Notes: a model not told the origin generated them from the letters alone. A stretch of DNA of 64,000 nt from Bellilinea sp040754815 (GCA_040754815.1 JBFMBX010000004.1:1-64000); one strand, 5' to 3'. Numbered from the stretch's first letter, positions 1-10,016 are shown. Numbers and translations are program-made.

Positions 1-3000
1 TGTCCCTCGCTGTCCACGTTTCAGTATCCACAAACGGATCGAAGGGGGTGCAACAAGTTTCCAGCAACCCCCCCCCTCCGCTTTATTAGCGTTTCAGTAT
101 CCACAAACGGATCGAAGGGGGTGCAACAGTCCATTATCGGAAATATGTCAGGCTCTAACGATAGTTTCAGTATCCACAAACGGATCGAAGGGGGTGCAAC
201 TTCTTTTCCTAACATAAATGCAATTATCCCTAAAGAAGTTTCAGTATCCACAAACGGATCGAAGGGGGTGCAACTGTCTGCTCTAAAAGAGATAACAAAT
301 AGTCTTTTGTGTTTCAGTATCCACAAACGGATCGAAGGGGGTGCAACTACTTGCGGACAGGTTTTCTAATTCCTTCAATTTCAGTTTCAGTATCCACAAA
401 CGGATCGAAGGGGGTGCAACAAACTCTCTCGTTCTGCTTCGTTCAAGCGTTCAATGGTTTCAGTATCCACAAACGGATCGAAGGGGGTGCAACCGCTCCA
501 ATCAAGGTGCTAGTAGCATAACGAAGAGTGTTTCAGTATCCACAAACGGATCGAAGGGGGTGCAACCGGGTTCAATTTCACCCGCCATCACGCAGTTGAC
601 AGTTTCAGTATCCACAAACGGATCGAAGGGGGTGCAACTTGCAGGTTGTGAATTTTTGAGAGTATCCGGAGAGCGTTTCAGTATCCACAAACCGATCGAA
701 GGGGGTGCAACACCAGCAACAAATAAGGCCGCGGTTATTATCGGGGGTTTCAGTATCCACAAACGGATCGAAGGGGGTGCAACGAGTAAACTTGTCCAGC
801 CCATTCAGCGCATCAAGCAGTTTCAGTATCCACAAACGGATCGAAGGGGGTGCAACTAAAATCCCCCAAAAGGGGGGATTTTGAGTTTAGCAGTTTCAGT
901 ATCCACAAACGGATCGAAGGGGGTGCAACTAATCGCCAGGCTCGAACCAGAGATCGCGAATATCGGTTTCAGTATCCACAAACGGATCGAAGGGGGTGCA
1001 ACCTATCTTGTGTGTTCATCTTTCAGTTCCTTTCTGTTGTTTCAGTATCCACAAACGGATCGAAGGGGGTGCAACTGTGCTTGCGATGTCGGCTGGTATA
1101 TCAGTTATGTTGTTTCAGTATCCACAAACGGATCGAAGGGGGTGCAACGTATCCAGATGAGACGGAAAACTGGCGCGCGTTTTTGTTTCAGTATCCACAA
1201 ACGGATCGAAGGGGGTGCAACCGAAACATCCGCCCCACCGGACACCGAAGAACCACCGTTTCAGTATCCACAAACGGATCGAAGGGGGTGCAACCACTTC
1301 GTTCGGAATATATAGACAGGATATTTAGCAGTTTCAGTATCCACAAACGGATCGAAGGGGGTGCAACATCCAGAACAGGACGCGGATGATTGGGGGGATA
1401 GGTGTTTCAGTATCCACAAACGGATCGAAGGGGGTGCAACCTTCACCCAATTGGTAAGCCCGTATGACCAAATCAAGGTTTCAGTATCCACAAACGGATC
1501 GAAGGGGGTGCAACGCAGTCTGGTGCGGTCTGGTGCGGTCTGATGCGGTCGTTTCAGTATCCACAAACGGATCGAAGGGGGTGCAACTGCGTATTTTGCA
1601 CGGTCACCGGTTTCCGTATGGGGTTTCAGTATCCACAAACGGATCGAAGGGGGTGCAACTTAATTTGCTTTTTACGTCCTTTGTGCTTGCGATGTGTTTC
1701 AGTATCCACAAACGGATCGAAGGGGGTGCAACTTTTCCACCGACACCGAGAATGTTCCCCCGTTTTCTGTTTCAGTATCCACAAACGGATCGAAGGGGGT
1801 GCAACCGTTTCTAGCCATTTCACATCCTTTCCTTTCTTTGAGTTTCAGTATCCACAAACGGATCGAAGGGGGTGCAACAATTTTTATACTTACATACCCC
1901 CCCCATTTTTTAGGGGTTTCAGTATCCACAAACGGATCGAAGGGGGTGCAACCCCGTCAAAGAAATAGCCCGATTCACAATCAAGGAAGTTTCAGTATCC
2001 ACAAACGGATCGAAGGGGGTGCAACTAAGATACACTCAAATAATTCCCCAATGGCTCACCGGTTTCAGTATCCACAAACGGATCGAAGGGGGTGCAACCT
2101 CGCGAACTCCAAAGCCACGATACAAGGATACAACGCGTTTCAGTATCCACAAACGGATCGAAGGGGGTGCAACTCGGTTTCCTTCTGTTCTGGGTAGCCG
2201 TTGACGAGAAGTTTCAGTATCCACAAACGGATCGAAGGGGGTGCAACACCTTAATTCCGCGCCCGGCGTTATAACCTTGCACCGTTTCAGTATCCACAAA
2301 CGGATCGAAGGGGGTGCAACCTCTCGCGTTCCGCCTCCCTGAGGCGCTCTATACTCGTTTCAGTATCCACAAACGGATCGAAGGGGGTGCAACTCATCTT
2401 TTATGGTGTCCCCCTATATAGGATATATGACGTTTCAGTATCCACAAACGGATCGAAGGGGGTGCAACCGAGCCTGCGGTTGCAGTTGACTATGCAACCT
2501 CCGTCAGTTTCAGTATCCACAAACGGATCGAAGGGGGTGCAACCAAAACATACAAAAACAAGATCTCTACGATTTACGTGTTTCAGTATCCACAAACGGA
2601 TCGAAGGGGGTGCAACCTCATACCCCTCGGCAAGGATGTATCCGCAGCGCAAGTTTCAGTATCCACAAACGGATCGAAGGGGGTGCAACCGCCCGAAGAC
2701 GAGCTACGCCGGGCGCAGATTGACCGTTTCAGTATCCACAAACGGATCGAAGGGGGTGCAACTCAACCCCATGCCGCAAAACCGCATGACTGGTTGTGTT
2801 TCAGTATCCACAAACGGATCGAAGGGGGTGCAACTTCCATTTCCAGTCCATGAATTCTGTTCCGTTTGAGAAGTTTCAGTATCCACAAACGGATCGAAGG
2901 GGGTGCAACCAATTACTTTATCAAGCAAAATTCGTTTATCTGTATGTTTCAGTATCCACAAACGGATCGAAGGGGGTGCAACAAAGCGGATACATAAGTT

Positions 3001-3495
3001 AAGGCATGAGCATGACTAGGTTTCAGTATCCACAAACGGATCGAAGGGGGTGCAACTAATTTTGCCCAAATCTGCATCACGCCGGTCGAGGGGGTTTCAG
3101 TATCCACAAACGGATCGAAGGGGGTGCAACCCTTTCGTATGATTTACAACACATTATACGAATTCGGTTTCAGTATCCACAAACGGATCGAAGGGGGTGC
3201 AACTTACCTACAAAACAAAAAAGAAACCCCCATCCTCATGTTTCAGTATCCACAAACGGATCGAAGGGGGTGCAACAATTATTATTGTTATCCTCATCCT
3301 CATCCTCGTTGAGTTTCAGTATCCACAAACGGATCGAAGGGGGTGCAACCTTCCTGGTCTGGCTTGTCGGTTGACAGCAACGGTCGTTTCAGTATCCACA
3401 AACGGATCGAAGGGGGTGCAACAGGCGGCCAGCTGCCGCCCAAACGTTTCGCGGGCAAGTTTCAGTATCCACAAACGGATCGAAGGGGGTGCAAC
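1..3495 (-). CRISPR. CRISPR array, 48 repeats, open at left edge
   Basis: There are 48 copies of a 37-bp repeat, the first at 18-54 and the last at 3459-3495, at a period of 72-75 bp (mostly 73), giving 47 complete spacers of 35-38 bp. Bases 1-17 are part of another spacer, so the array continues outside the window. On the plus strand the repeat starts GTTTCAGTATCC and ends GGGGGTGCAAC. Read on the minus strand it ends in ACTGAAAC, which resembles the usual 8-nt 5' handle of type I-B and III crRNAs. It contains a short ATCC/GGAT stem around a 6-nt loop. This handle and the promoter-bearing leader at the right end both indicate leftward transcription, with the newest spacers on the right. I found one variant repeat, at 675-711. 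Open frames in the array that encode repeated STNGSKGV-like peptides are products of the repeat, not genes. Confidence 0.98.
675..711 (-). repeat. Variant CRISPR repeat with one substitution
   Basis: This tenth repeat from the left differs from the others I read by one base, G to C at 693 (plus strand), in the loop-proximal part of the repeat. It lies far from the leader, where older repeats are expected. The change falls just inside the short ATCC/GGAT stem and so could weaken it. Confidence 0.85.
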
Positions 3496-3647
3496 CCGCC
3501 ACTTTTTACCCCTGTTTTTTCGGCTTTAAACTGTTTTTTCGCAAATTTGAGCCGTTAAATGGGCCAATTTCAGTTTTAATTGTAACATCATTTTTTCGTT
3601 TTTCGCAAATCGTTTTTTGCACGAAAAGCGGGGGGTTTTGCGAAAAA
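3496..3647 (-). promoter_or_regulatory. CRISPR leader with array promoter
   Basis: This AT-rich 152-bp stretch lies between the last repeat and the cas4 stop codon. On the minus strand it holds TTGCGA (3608-3603), an 18-bp spacer and TACAAT (3584-3579) preceded by TG in the extended -10 position. Transcription would start near 3572 and run into the array. The element TTTTTCGCAAA occurs at 3535-3545 and 3599-3609 and, inverted, at 3637-3647. The last two form a perfect 11-bp inverted repeat flanking the promoter. The hairpin is not followed by a T-run on the minus strand, so it does not look like a simple terminator. It may be a leader-recognition or DNA-bending element for Cas1-Cas2 integration; that role is inferred. 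Confidence 0.75.
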
Positions 3648-4310
3648 TCAACCGCCGATATTTACATCGTTACAAAACCGCCGGAATTCACAGACTACAC
3701 ATTGAGAAATCTTTTTTGCAGGCGGAGGCATCTGTTCACCGCGTATGACTGACAGCATCTCAGCCAGTTCATTTTCAAATTTACGACGCAAGCCCGCGCT
3801 AAATGGGACTTCAACTGCCTTGCGTAAAGGAATCTGGTAAATAAATCCGCGTGGTGACTGCCGACCGGTGACTTCTTCCAGCAGCATACCGTAAGCAGTT
3901 AATTGCAATTTGACATGCTCACCAAGGGTATGACTCAATTTGAAATCCACCGGCAATACCTGCGGCGGTTGCTGCTCGTCCAACCATATCACCATATCTA
4001 CCACGCCACGCAGACCCAGCCGGGGCGAACTGAGCCGCACGCCAAATTCACGGCGGCCATTTTCCAGGCCGTAGCGATGCAGGGCGCGGCGCAATTCGCG
4101 AGTTTCTTCGGCTTTACCCTGTTCACTGCCAACCTCCATCAGGTAAGTAGTGGGCCGCACATCCGGCAGGCAAGTCAAATAGAACAAAATCCGCCTGCAA
4201 TAAATCCATTGTTTGAGGTCGGTGACCATCAGGGGGGCTTCCTGATCCCTGCGGCGCAATCGGGCTTGTAGTTCGAGAAGTTCCTCATCATCTGGTATCG
4301 GGGTGGTCAT
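3648..4310 (-). CDS. cas4: Cas4 exonuclease (adaptation)
   Basis: This 220-residue RecB-like Fe-S nuclease trims prespacers and helps choose PAM and orientation during spacer acquisition. One Cys near residue 38 (YCRR) and a C-terminal C-x2-C-x6-C cluster (QCVVCEFRRFC) would hold the 4Fe-4S cluster. The nuclease core is seen as GVVDMV followed by PVDFK (Asp and D-x-K). Length is normal for the family. It is the last gene of the leftward cas operon, 3 bp after cas2 and immediately before the leader. Cas4 more often precedes cas1, so cas1-cas2-cas4 is a less common order. Confidence 0.95.
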   Translation of the reverse strand: MTTPIPDDEELLELQARLRRRDQEAPLMVTDLKQWIYCRRILFYLTCLPDVRPTTYLMEVGSEQGKAEETRELRRALHRYGLENGRREFGVRLSSPRLGLRGVVDMVIWLDEQQPPQVLPVDFKLSHTLGEHVKLQLTAYGMLLEEVTGRQSPRGFIYQIPLRKAVEVPFSAGLRRKFENELAEMLSVIRGEQMPPPAKKISQCVVCEFRRFCNDVNIGG

Positions 4311-4313
4311 CGT

Positions 4314-4595
4314 TCAGGCTTCCTTTTCTCCAGCGGGTTTCTGGTCAATTGCTCTACGCTTGTTCCAGTCATCTATGCAAATGGGAATCAACAGGATGTT
4401 GCCGGCTTTTTTACCCAAAATGCGGCGGATTTTGTGCAGCAATTCATTCTGCAAACTGTTTGGCAGCCACCCGCAAAAAGCGCTGTATTGAATGCGGTCA
4501 AGACCGTAGTCGAGGCAGGCATCGGCAATTTTGGTTCGTTTTGCATCATCCGGTATATCGTAGATTAGAATCAGGTTAGGGGTCTTTTGGGCCAT
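4314..4595 (-). CDS. cas2: Cas2 (adaptation)
   Basis: This 93-residue ferredoxin-fold protein is the structural partner of Cas1 in the integrase complex. The N-terminal ILIYDIPDDAKRTKIADACLD segment carries the family's Asp after beta-1 and the following Arg; YGLDRIQYSAFCG is the usual second strand region. I chose ATG at 4595, 2 bp after the cas1 stop codon. A GTG at 4604 in the same frame would overlap cas1 and add three residues. The gene is translationally coupled to cas1 and cas4. Confidence 0.95.
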   Translation of the reverse strand: MAQKTPNLILIYDIPDDAKRTKIADACLDYGLDRIQYSAFCGWLPNSLQNELLHKIRRILGKKAGNILLIPICIDDWNKRRAIDQKPAGEKEA

Positions 4596-4597
4596 GC

Positions 4598-5647
4598 TCA
4601 CCACGACATGACAAAGGGCGTGTAGTCGGCGCGGTCACCGCGCAGACAGGCGGCCAGATGGCGGGCCTGCATTTGCATGACATTTCGTAAGGGATGGCGC
4701 TTGCCTTCGTACTCAACCGGGCTTTCTAACCTGTTCAGCACGGCTTCAGCCAGCTGGCGGCGGAAAGTCTGGGTCAGACGGAAGTCTTCATCCTGTTCAA
4801 AAGAAATGTTGCGGTTGGCCATACCAAAAACGGTACGATCCACCACTACAGCACGGAATTCTTCGATGAAATCAAGGGTCATGGATGGTTTTCCGGGCCG
4901 ATCGGTGTGGAGAAAGCCGGCATAAGGATCTAAACCTGCCAGCACAAGGCAGCGTTCTACCTGTCCGTACAGGATGCCGTATCCGTAGTTGAGAGCGGCA
5001 TTGACCGGATCGGACGCGCCGCGGCGCAAGCGGCCGCTGAAGGCATATTTTTCGGGCAGGATTTGTACAACTGCACTCCAATAACGTTCGGCGGCGCGGC
5101 CTTCGATGCCAAGCAGCTGATCGCGCACGGCTTCCACCGTCAGAGTGCCATCGCGGAATTCCGGAAGGCTGCGGTACTGAGCCAGTTCAAAGACGAAATC
5201 TTCAATTTCCTGAGCGGACCGGCGCAATTCTTCATAAAGATCGGGTTGATTTTCTTTGCGGTATTTGGCAATATACTTAAGTAAGTTGGCCTGATTGGTT
5301 AATTTGCCGCTTCCAAATGCAAGCACTACATCCAGACCGAGGGTGGTTTCGTAAGCGCGCAGCTGGGCGCGGCGGGTAGCGATGGTGCCGGTAAGGCCGG
5401 CGCTGTACAGGCTGGCATAAGGGCTGCCGCTGCCGCTGACAAAGAAGATGGGGATGCCGCGCCGGGTACATTCACGGATAGCGTCACTACTCAGGCTGAC
5501 TCCCTGGGCAGCAACGAGAATAGATTCAAGGTGAATGAGAGGCGCCTGAGCGATTTTTTGTTCACCCTTGGTGACGAGAATGCGTTCGCTGTGTTTACCG
5601 ATGAAAGCGCCGAATTGATCTACAATGAGATGTTGAACAATGGCCAT
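4598..5647 (-). CDS. cas1: Cas1 integrase (adaptation)
   Basis: Cas1 is the metal-dependent integrase that inserts new spacers at the leader end. The 349-residue protein has the N-terminal beta domain and a helical catalytic domain. Visible active-site residues are Glu in LLGIEGRAAERYW, His in GFLHTDRPGKPS, and Glu/Asp in LDFIEEFRAVVVD. I chose ATG at 5647 because AAAGGA lies 8 bp upstream and the product starts like typical Cas1 (MAIVQHLIVDQFG). An upstream in-frame start at 5683 would add 12 residues and has no clear ribosome site. It is the only Cas1 in the window, so it probably serves both interference modules. There is no reverse-transcriptase fusion. Confidence 0.97.
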   Translation of the reverse strand: MAIVQHLIVDQFGAFIGKHSERILVTKGEQKIAQAPLIHLESILVAAQGVSLSSDAIRECTRRGIPIFFVSGSGSPYASLYSAGLTGTIATRRAQLRAYETTLGLDVVLAFGSGKLTNQANLLKYIAKYRKENQPDLYEELRRSAQEIEDFVFELAQYRSLPEFRDGTLTVEAVRDQLLGIEGRAAERYWSAVVQILPEKYAFSGRLRRGASDPVNAALNYGYGILYGQVERCLVLAGLDPYAGFLHTDRPGKPSMTLDFIEEFRAVVVDRTVFGMANRNISFEQDEDFRLTQTFRRQLAEAVLNRLESPVEYEGKRHPLRNVMQMQARHLAACLRGDRADYTPFVMSW

Positions 5648-5714
5648 TGTATCAATCCTTTCGTGTAGCCATAATATATACATGAGACTTAATCAAACCC
5701 TTACCCTTCGACAA

Positions 5715-8150
5715 TCAAAAATCATCATCCAAGGGAACAACAGAGCCAGATGACTGCCCACCAAACGGCAGCACCAGACCGGTATGGGAGTCGTATGGCA
5801 GTTGTGCTATCGGGGGGAGATGCTTATCTCCGGGCAGGATCAAACCTTTTTGGAGTAAACCCTGATACTGCCCCCATGCCAGAGGCACCAGCAACGTATC
5901 GGCCTGCAATGGAGTTTCGCTTTCGAGAATCTGCTGGTATTCGTCATACAACGGCTCTGGCAGCACCTCTACCGAATCGAACAGGCGGTTGAACTGCTCG
6001 GACAGAGCCGGATTGGATTGAAGCGGCAAGAGAGCGGCAAGGAAGTTCTGCTCGAACTGCCGCGCCGATTCTTCAAAGGAGGTTTGCCAGTAATTAAGCA
6101 CCTCACCCTGATACAGCTCATCCAGCCAGATGGGCAGGCGATCTTCTTCCAGGTCAAGCCCGTCAACGGCGGAGGCAGTTTGCTCGCCCAGCAGGGCGAT
6201 GGTTTGCTCGACCTGCTGAATGGGGTGGTAGATGCGGCGGAAATCATTTTCGATTTGATCAAAAACCAGCACATCCGCCGGCGGGCGCAGCCCCAGCCGA
6301 TTTACCCGACCAAAACGCTGCAAGAGGGCTTCCAGCGGAGCCGGATCGCTGAACAGAATATCCAGATCGAGGTTGAGGCTGACTTCAACCACCTGTGTTG
6401 CCACCACAATCAGCGGCCGGCGGCGGCTGCCAAGACCGACAGCCTCATGAAGCTGGCGTTCACGGTGCAGGCGGTCGCGTCCGCAAAAGCGGCCATGCAG
6501 TAAAAAGAGCGGAAAACCGGACGGCAGGTTTTGACTCAGCCACTGCCAAACCTGCTGAGCACGGCGAACGGTGTTACACACTACCAGTACCTGCTGGTTA
6601 TTCTCAACCGCGGAGCGGCGGATACAGGCAAGGTGTTCCTCATCCAACAGACTGCCCCGCTGGAGATGAAGGCGGTGGCGGCGAAAGCGGCGGTAGGTAT
6701 CTCCATCGGCTTGCAGCGTTTGCAGGCCGGGCAGGCAGTTCGTAAGAATAGTGCGAATAGGATGAGGGAGGGTAGCCGACATAATCAAAAAGCGGGCGGC
6801 ATAATAGCGCGCCAGATATTGAATGGTGGCGGTGATCATCCCCAGACGAGCGGGTTCGTAGGCGTGCATTTCATCAAAGATGAAGGCCGCCTGAGTAAAA
6901 TCGGCTAGCAGGCTTTCGTAACCTTTCAGTTGAAACGAAGCCTTGAGCATCTGATATGGGCTGGAGATACGCACGGGGTAGTAACCCAGTGCGGAGCGGT
7001 TATTAACCCAACGCGCCAGTTGCAGGGCTTCTTTGGGAGTGTAACTTTGCTCCATCAACCGCTGGAGGAGGGTTAGGGTGCTGCGTCCGTGCAGTAAACC
7101 AACCCGACCGGGCAGCAGGGTGTTCAGGCGATCGTACATGGCGTTCATGCTCGCCTGATAGGGCAGGGTGTAAAACAGGCGGGGAGGCTGCTGGGCGGCT
7201 GCCCAGAGCAAGGCGGCCTCAGTCTTGCCGGTGCCGGTGGGCGCAATGAGAATGGCATGACCGATAACGCGGGCAGCAGCGCGTTGATGGGGGTACAGCG
7301 CATTGGACTGAAAAGCAGCCGGGTTTTGTGCCTGTAAAACCGCCAGCAGGCGGGGGACGTCTTCCAGCGGAGGTGGGAGGCTGTCTGTCCCGGCCGAGGC
7401 GAGGTGATCGGACTGAACCAGCAGGCCGCGCAGCAGCACGGCTGGTCGCAGGACTGGGGCGTAATCGAGCGGGTTGGGGGAATCCCACTGCCCGTTCTCC
7501 CATTCACGAAGCAGGGCGGCCACCTGCCGCAATCGGCGGCAGGTGTTTTCAGCGGTCAGGCGGCGCAGGGCTTCTGCTGGCTGGGGCAGGTGAGGAGGCG
7601 GCACCTGTTCAGCGGGTAAGCCAAGTGCATCCCGCCAGGCGGAGGCACAATCGTTTAACCAGCCATAGAGTGTGCCTGTATCGGTGGAATCAAGTTCGGC
7701 TAGCATTTCAGCGATCGGGTGGCCGTCTGCATCGGCCGATTGTAAATAACCGTCCCGTTCCAGTTCGGGCAGGTCTTTGTGGTGGGTGACGATGGCGGCG
7801 GCCAGCAGAGCTTGGTGAGACTGAGTCAGGCCATCGGCCAACCACTCGACAAAGGCCAGCGAAAGCACCTCATGGCGGTAGGGCCAGCGGCGCGCTTTAC
7901 CGTGCAGCACCTGCTGGAAACCCCTTGCGGCTTTGCCGAAATCATGCAGAAAAGCGCTCCAGAATAAGATTTGCCAGAGATGCGGCTGGCCGATCAAAGA
8001 AGGCAGGTTGGGGCGCAGATGGATTAAGTCGGCAAGACGGCACAGCACCTGCCAGGTATGCTCCACCAGCGACTGACCGGCCGGGCTGCCAGGCGGCGGG
8101 CTTTTGGCCCACAGATGATCCAGACCAGCCGGCTGACAGGGGGGCAACAT
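5715..8150 (-). CDS. cas3: Cas3 helicase-nuclease (HD + DEAD-like)
   Basis: Cas3 is the effector nuclease-helicase of type I interference, recruited by Cascade to degrade target DNA. The 811-residue protein has an N-terminal HD domain (LVEHTW near 28-33, FLHDFGK near 70, HHKD near 120) and a helicase core: Walker A APTGTGKTE near 303, DEMH box (FIFDEMHAYEP) near 427, SATLP, and QRFGRVNR motif VI. All key motifs are intact and the length is normal, so it should be active. The start lies 3 bp after the cas5 stop codon. Coding continues straight into the adaptation genes after a 67-bp gap. Confidence 0.97.
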   Translation of the reverse strand: MLPPCQPAGLDHLWAKSPPPGSPAGQSLVEHTWQVLCRLADLIHLRPNLPSLIGQPHLWQILFWSAFLHDFGKAARGFQQVLHGKARRWPYRHEVLSLAFVEWLADGLTQSHQALLAAAIVTHHKDLPELERDGYLQSADADGHPIAEMLAELDSTDTGTLYGWLNDCASAWRDALGLPAEQVPPPHLPQPAEALRRLTAENTCRRLRQVAALLREWENGQWDSPNPLDYAPVLRPAVLLRGLLVQSDHLASAGTDSLPPPLEDVPRLLAVLQAQNPAAFQSNALYPHQRAAARVIGHAILIAPTGTGKTEAALLWAAAQQPPRLFYTLPYQASMNAMYDRLNTLLPGRVGLLHGRSTLTLLQRLMEQSYTPKEALQLARWVNNRSALGYYPVRISSPYQMLKASFQLKGYESLLADFTQAAFIFDEMHAYEPARLGMITATIQYLARYYAARFLIMSATLPHPIRTILTNCLPGLQTLQADGDTYRRFRRHRLHLQRGSLLDEEHLACIRRSAVENNQQVLVVCNTVRRAQQVWQWLSQNLPSGFPLFLLHGRFCGRDRLHRERQLHEAVGLGSRRRPLIVVATQVVEVSLNLDLDILFSDPAPLEALLQRFGRVNRLGLRPPADVLVFDQIENDFRRIYHPIQQVEQTIALLGEQTASAVDGLDLEEDRLPIWLDELYQGEVLNYWQTSFEESARQFEQNFLAALLPLQSNPALSEQFNRLFDSVEVLPEPLYDEYQQILESETPLQADTLLVPLAWGQYQGLLQKGLILPGDKHLPPIAQLPYDSHTGLVLPFGGQSSGSVVPLDDDF

Positions 8151-8153
8151 GGT

Positions 8154-8876
8154 TCAATCCTCCATCCAGGTGTGAAAAGCCAGACCGAGCGAGTCGCCCT
8201 GAATGAGCGGCTCGGTGGGATCGGCCCAGATTGGGGGCAGGCTGGCATCCGGCGGCAGAATCAGGTCGCGGCGGTGCAGGCGGCGTTGGAGGATCAGGTA
8301 GCGTTGAAAGGTGGGCTGGCGGCGGCGGTTTACGTCCAGCCAACGCGGCATTAGCTCACTGCGGCCGGCGGCGGTGAAGCGCACAAACTCATAGGGCAGG
8401 AGGGTATCCTGCCAGTAGACGCTTTGAGCGAGCTGTAATTCCACTACTTCGATGCGCCGGTAGGTGAGCAAATCCTGCGAGCGGCCGAGGCAGACGGCGT
8501 AACGCGGGTGGCGGAAGGCCTCAGCCCACTCGGGGCGGTTGAGGTAGAGCGTGAGGCGCGGGAAGAAGAGGATTTCGCGTTTGAGCGGGTTGGCCTCGCC
8601 TTCCAGCGTTTTGGTGACGTTGCCGTGCCCTTTGAGTTTGCCGGAGGCCGAACCGAGCAGGTAGGTGGTTTCCAGCTCGGCGTGTTTGCGCTGGTAGGAA
8701 AAGCGCACAGCAAACTGGACACCGTGCGGGTCGAACCACTCGCCCAGCGCACTTGCCACATGCCCGTAGAGCGTGGCGGGTGGCGGCATCTCATAGGTGG
8801 GCTGCACCCCAATCAGGTAATAGGGGTAGCGAAACGAGGTGGTCAGCCCTTCGGCAGTAATTTTCAGGACGCGCAT
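8154..8876 (-). CDS. cas5: Cas5 (type I-B Cascade subunit)
   Basis: This RAMP protein caps the 5' handle of the crRNA in the type I-B complex. The 240-residue product starts MRVLKITAEGLTTSFRYP, the typical Cas5 first strand and loop, followed by PPPATLYGHVASALGEW. I chose ATG at 8876 because GGAGGT lies 7 bp upstream. An ATG at 8900 overlapping the cas7 stop codon (ATGA) is possible but would add eight atypical residues. It sits between cas7 and cas3 in a tightly packed operon. Confidence 0.92.
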   Translation of the reverse strand: MRVLKITAEGLTTSFRYPYYLIGVQPTYEMPPPATLYGHVASALGEWFDPHGVQFAVRFSYQRKHAELETTYLLGSASGKLKGHGNVTKTLEGEANPLKREILFFPRLTLYLNRPEWAEAFRHPRYAVCLGRSQDLLTYRRIEVVELQLAQSVYWQDTLLPYEFVRFTAAGRSELMPRWLDVNRRRQPTFQRYLILQRRLHRRDLILPPDASLPPIWADPTEPLIQGDSLGLAFHTWMED

Positions 8877-8896
8877 GGGCGTACCTCCGGGCGGGT

Positions 8897-9976
8897 TCAT
8901 GCCAGCCAGTCGGGGTGCTGTTCCAGCGCGGCGCTGAGGGCATCAAAGGCGCGGCGCGGATGATCGAGGTGCAGGCGGTTTTGCCAGTCCGCCAGCAGCG
9001 GGCTGGTCTGGAGGGCTTCCAGCAGGCGGCTGCGCTCGGCATCCAGAAAGCCCTGCACCCAGCCGACGTAGACATCCGAGAGGATGTCGTCCTGATGGAC
9101 GGTGAGGGCTTCTTCCAGCGCGGGCAGGTTCAAGACGGCGCGCTCGCCCTGCGCCCCAAAGATATGTCCAAACAGGTTGTTGCCGCCTTTGGTGACGGCC
9201 AGAAAGACCACATCCGGGCTGACATCGGTGTAGTGCAGGGTCTGTTTGGCGCCGCCGCTGAGGTGGGCCAGTCCGCTGAAGAGGGCTTTGACGCGCTGCA
9301 AACGCTCGGCCAGCGGCAGGCGGTAGGCTTTGAAATTTTCGAGGTGCTGGAGGTTTTTCTGCTGGGCCAGTTCGATGCGCGGTTTGTCCAGATTGAGGTA
9401 GCCGGTGCGCTCGGCGTAGGTGAAGGTGCCGGCCGCGTTGAGATCGAGCGAGAACAGGCCCTGCAAGGTGGCGCGGTAGAACTGATGCTCATGGGGGACG
9501 GGGTTGCCCTCGTGGCGCGCCATCACGCCAAAATCGTTAACGATGCGGGTCGGCCCGACCGAAACCAGCGTGCTGACGCGGAAGGGCGAAACACGGGTTA
9601 CGGTTTCGGCGGTGGGGGTTGCCTCGCCGACCAGCCCGCTCTCTTCGCGGTCTCTAACCGCTTCGCTCTGCTTGGAGGGTGCGCGCATGTAGCCGAACAG
9701 GTCATCATCCCAGTAGAGGATGGGGTTGGCATCGGTGTAGGCGATCTTTTTCTCGCGATAGATGGGCGAATTTTTCCACTCGCCGACCTGCTCTGCCAGC
9801 GTTTCGCGCAGCCAGTAACGAAAAGCCTGCGCCGAGACGTAGGGGTAAGCCCCTTCGCGGGTGCTGATAGCTTTCACGCCGACGGCGTTATCGGTCAGGC
9901 TGCCGGGGATATTGCCGAGGTTGTTGAGAGCAGAAGCGGGAGCGTCAATCAAAAGCAAACCGGTGACAAAAGACAT
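8897..9976 (-). CDS. cas7: Cas7 (Cst2/DevR family, type I-B backbone)
   Basis: Cas7 forms the helical backbone that binds the crRNA spacer. The 359-residue protein resembles the Cst2/DevR family: SFVTGLLLIDAPASALNNLG at the start, the STREGAYPYVSAQAFRYWLR segment with the family's conserved aromatic-Arg pattern, and internal VSPFRVSTLVSVGPTRIVND. GGAGG lies just upstream of the start at 9976. It follows cas8 by 40 bp and runs into cas5. Confidence 0.93.
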   Translation of the reverse strand: MSFVTGLLLIDAPASALNNLGNIPGSLTDNAVGVKAISTREGAYPYVSAQAFRYWLRETLAEQVGEWKNSPIYREKKIAYTDANPILYWDDDLFGYMRAPSKQSEAVRDREESGLVGEATPTAETVTRVSPFRVSTLVSVGPTRIVNDFGVMARHEGNPVPHEHQFYRATLQGLFSLDLNAAGTFTYAERTGYLNLDKPRIELAQQKNLQHLENFKAYRLPLAERLQRVKALFSGLAHLSGGAKQTLHYTDVSPDVVFLAVTKGGNNLFGHIFGAQGERAVLNLPALEEALTVHQDDILSDVYVGWVQGFLDAERSRLLEALQTSPLLADWQNRLHLDHPRRAFDALSAALEQHPDWLA

Positions 9977-10016
9977 GGCGGGTTCCTCCTTGTGCGGAAT
10001 GGATTTGGAAAAGGGA

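Noticed and set aside
21..3558. Many open frames on both strands across the array encoding repeated STNGSKGV or PPSIRLWILK-like peptides
   Set aside because: They are translations of the 37-bp CRISPR repeat and spacers; no ribosome sites or conserved protein features.
3489..3752. Open frame of 87 codons over the leader and cas4 end
   Set aside because: It runs antisense through cas4 and across the leader, has no ribosome site, and its low-complexity Phe-rich sequence comes from T-runs.
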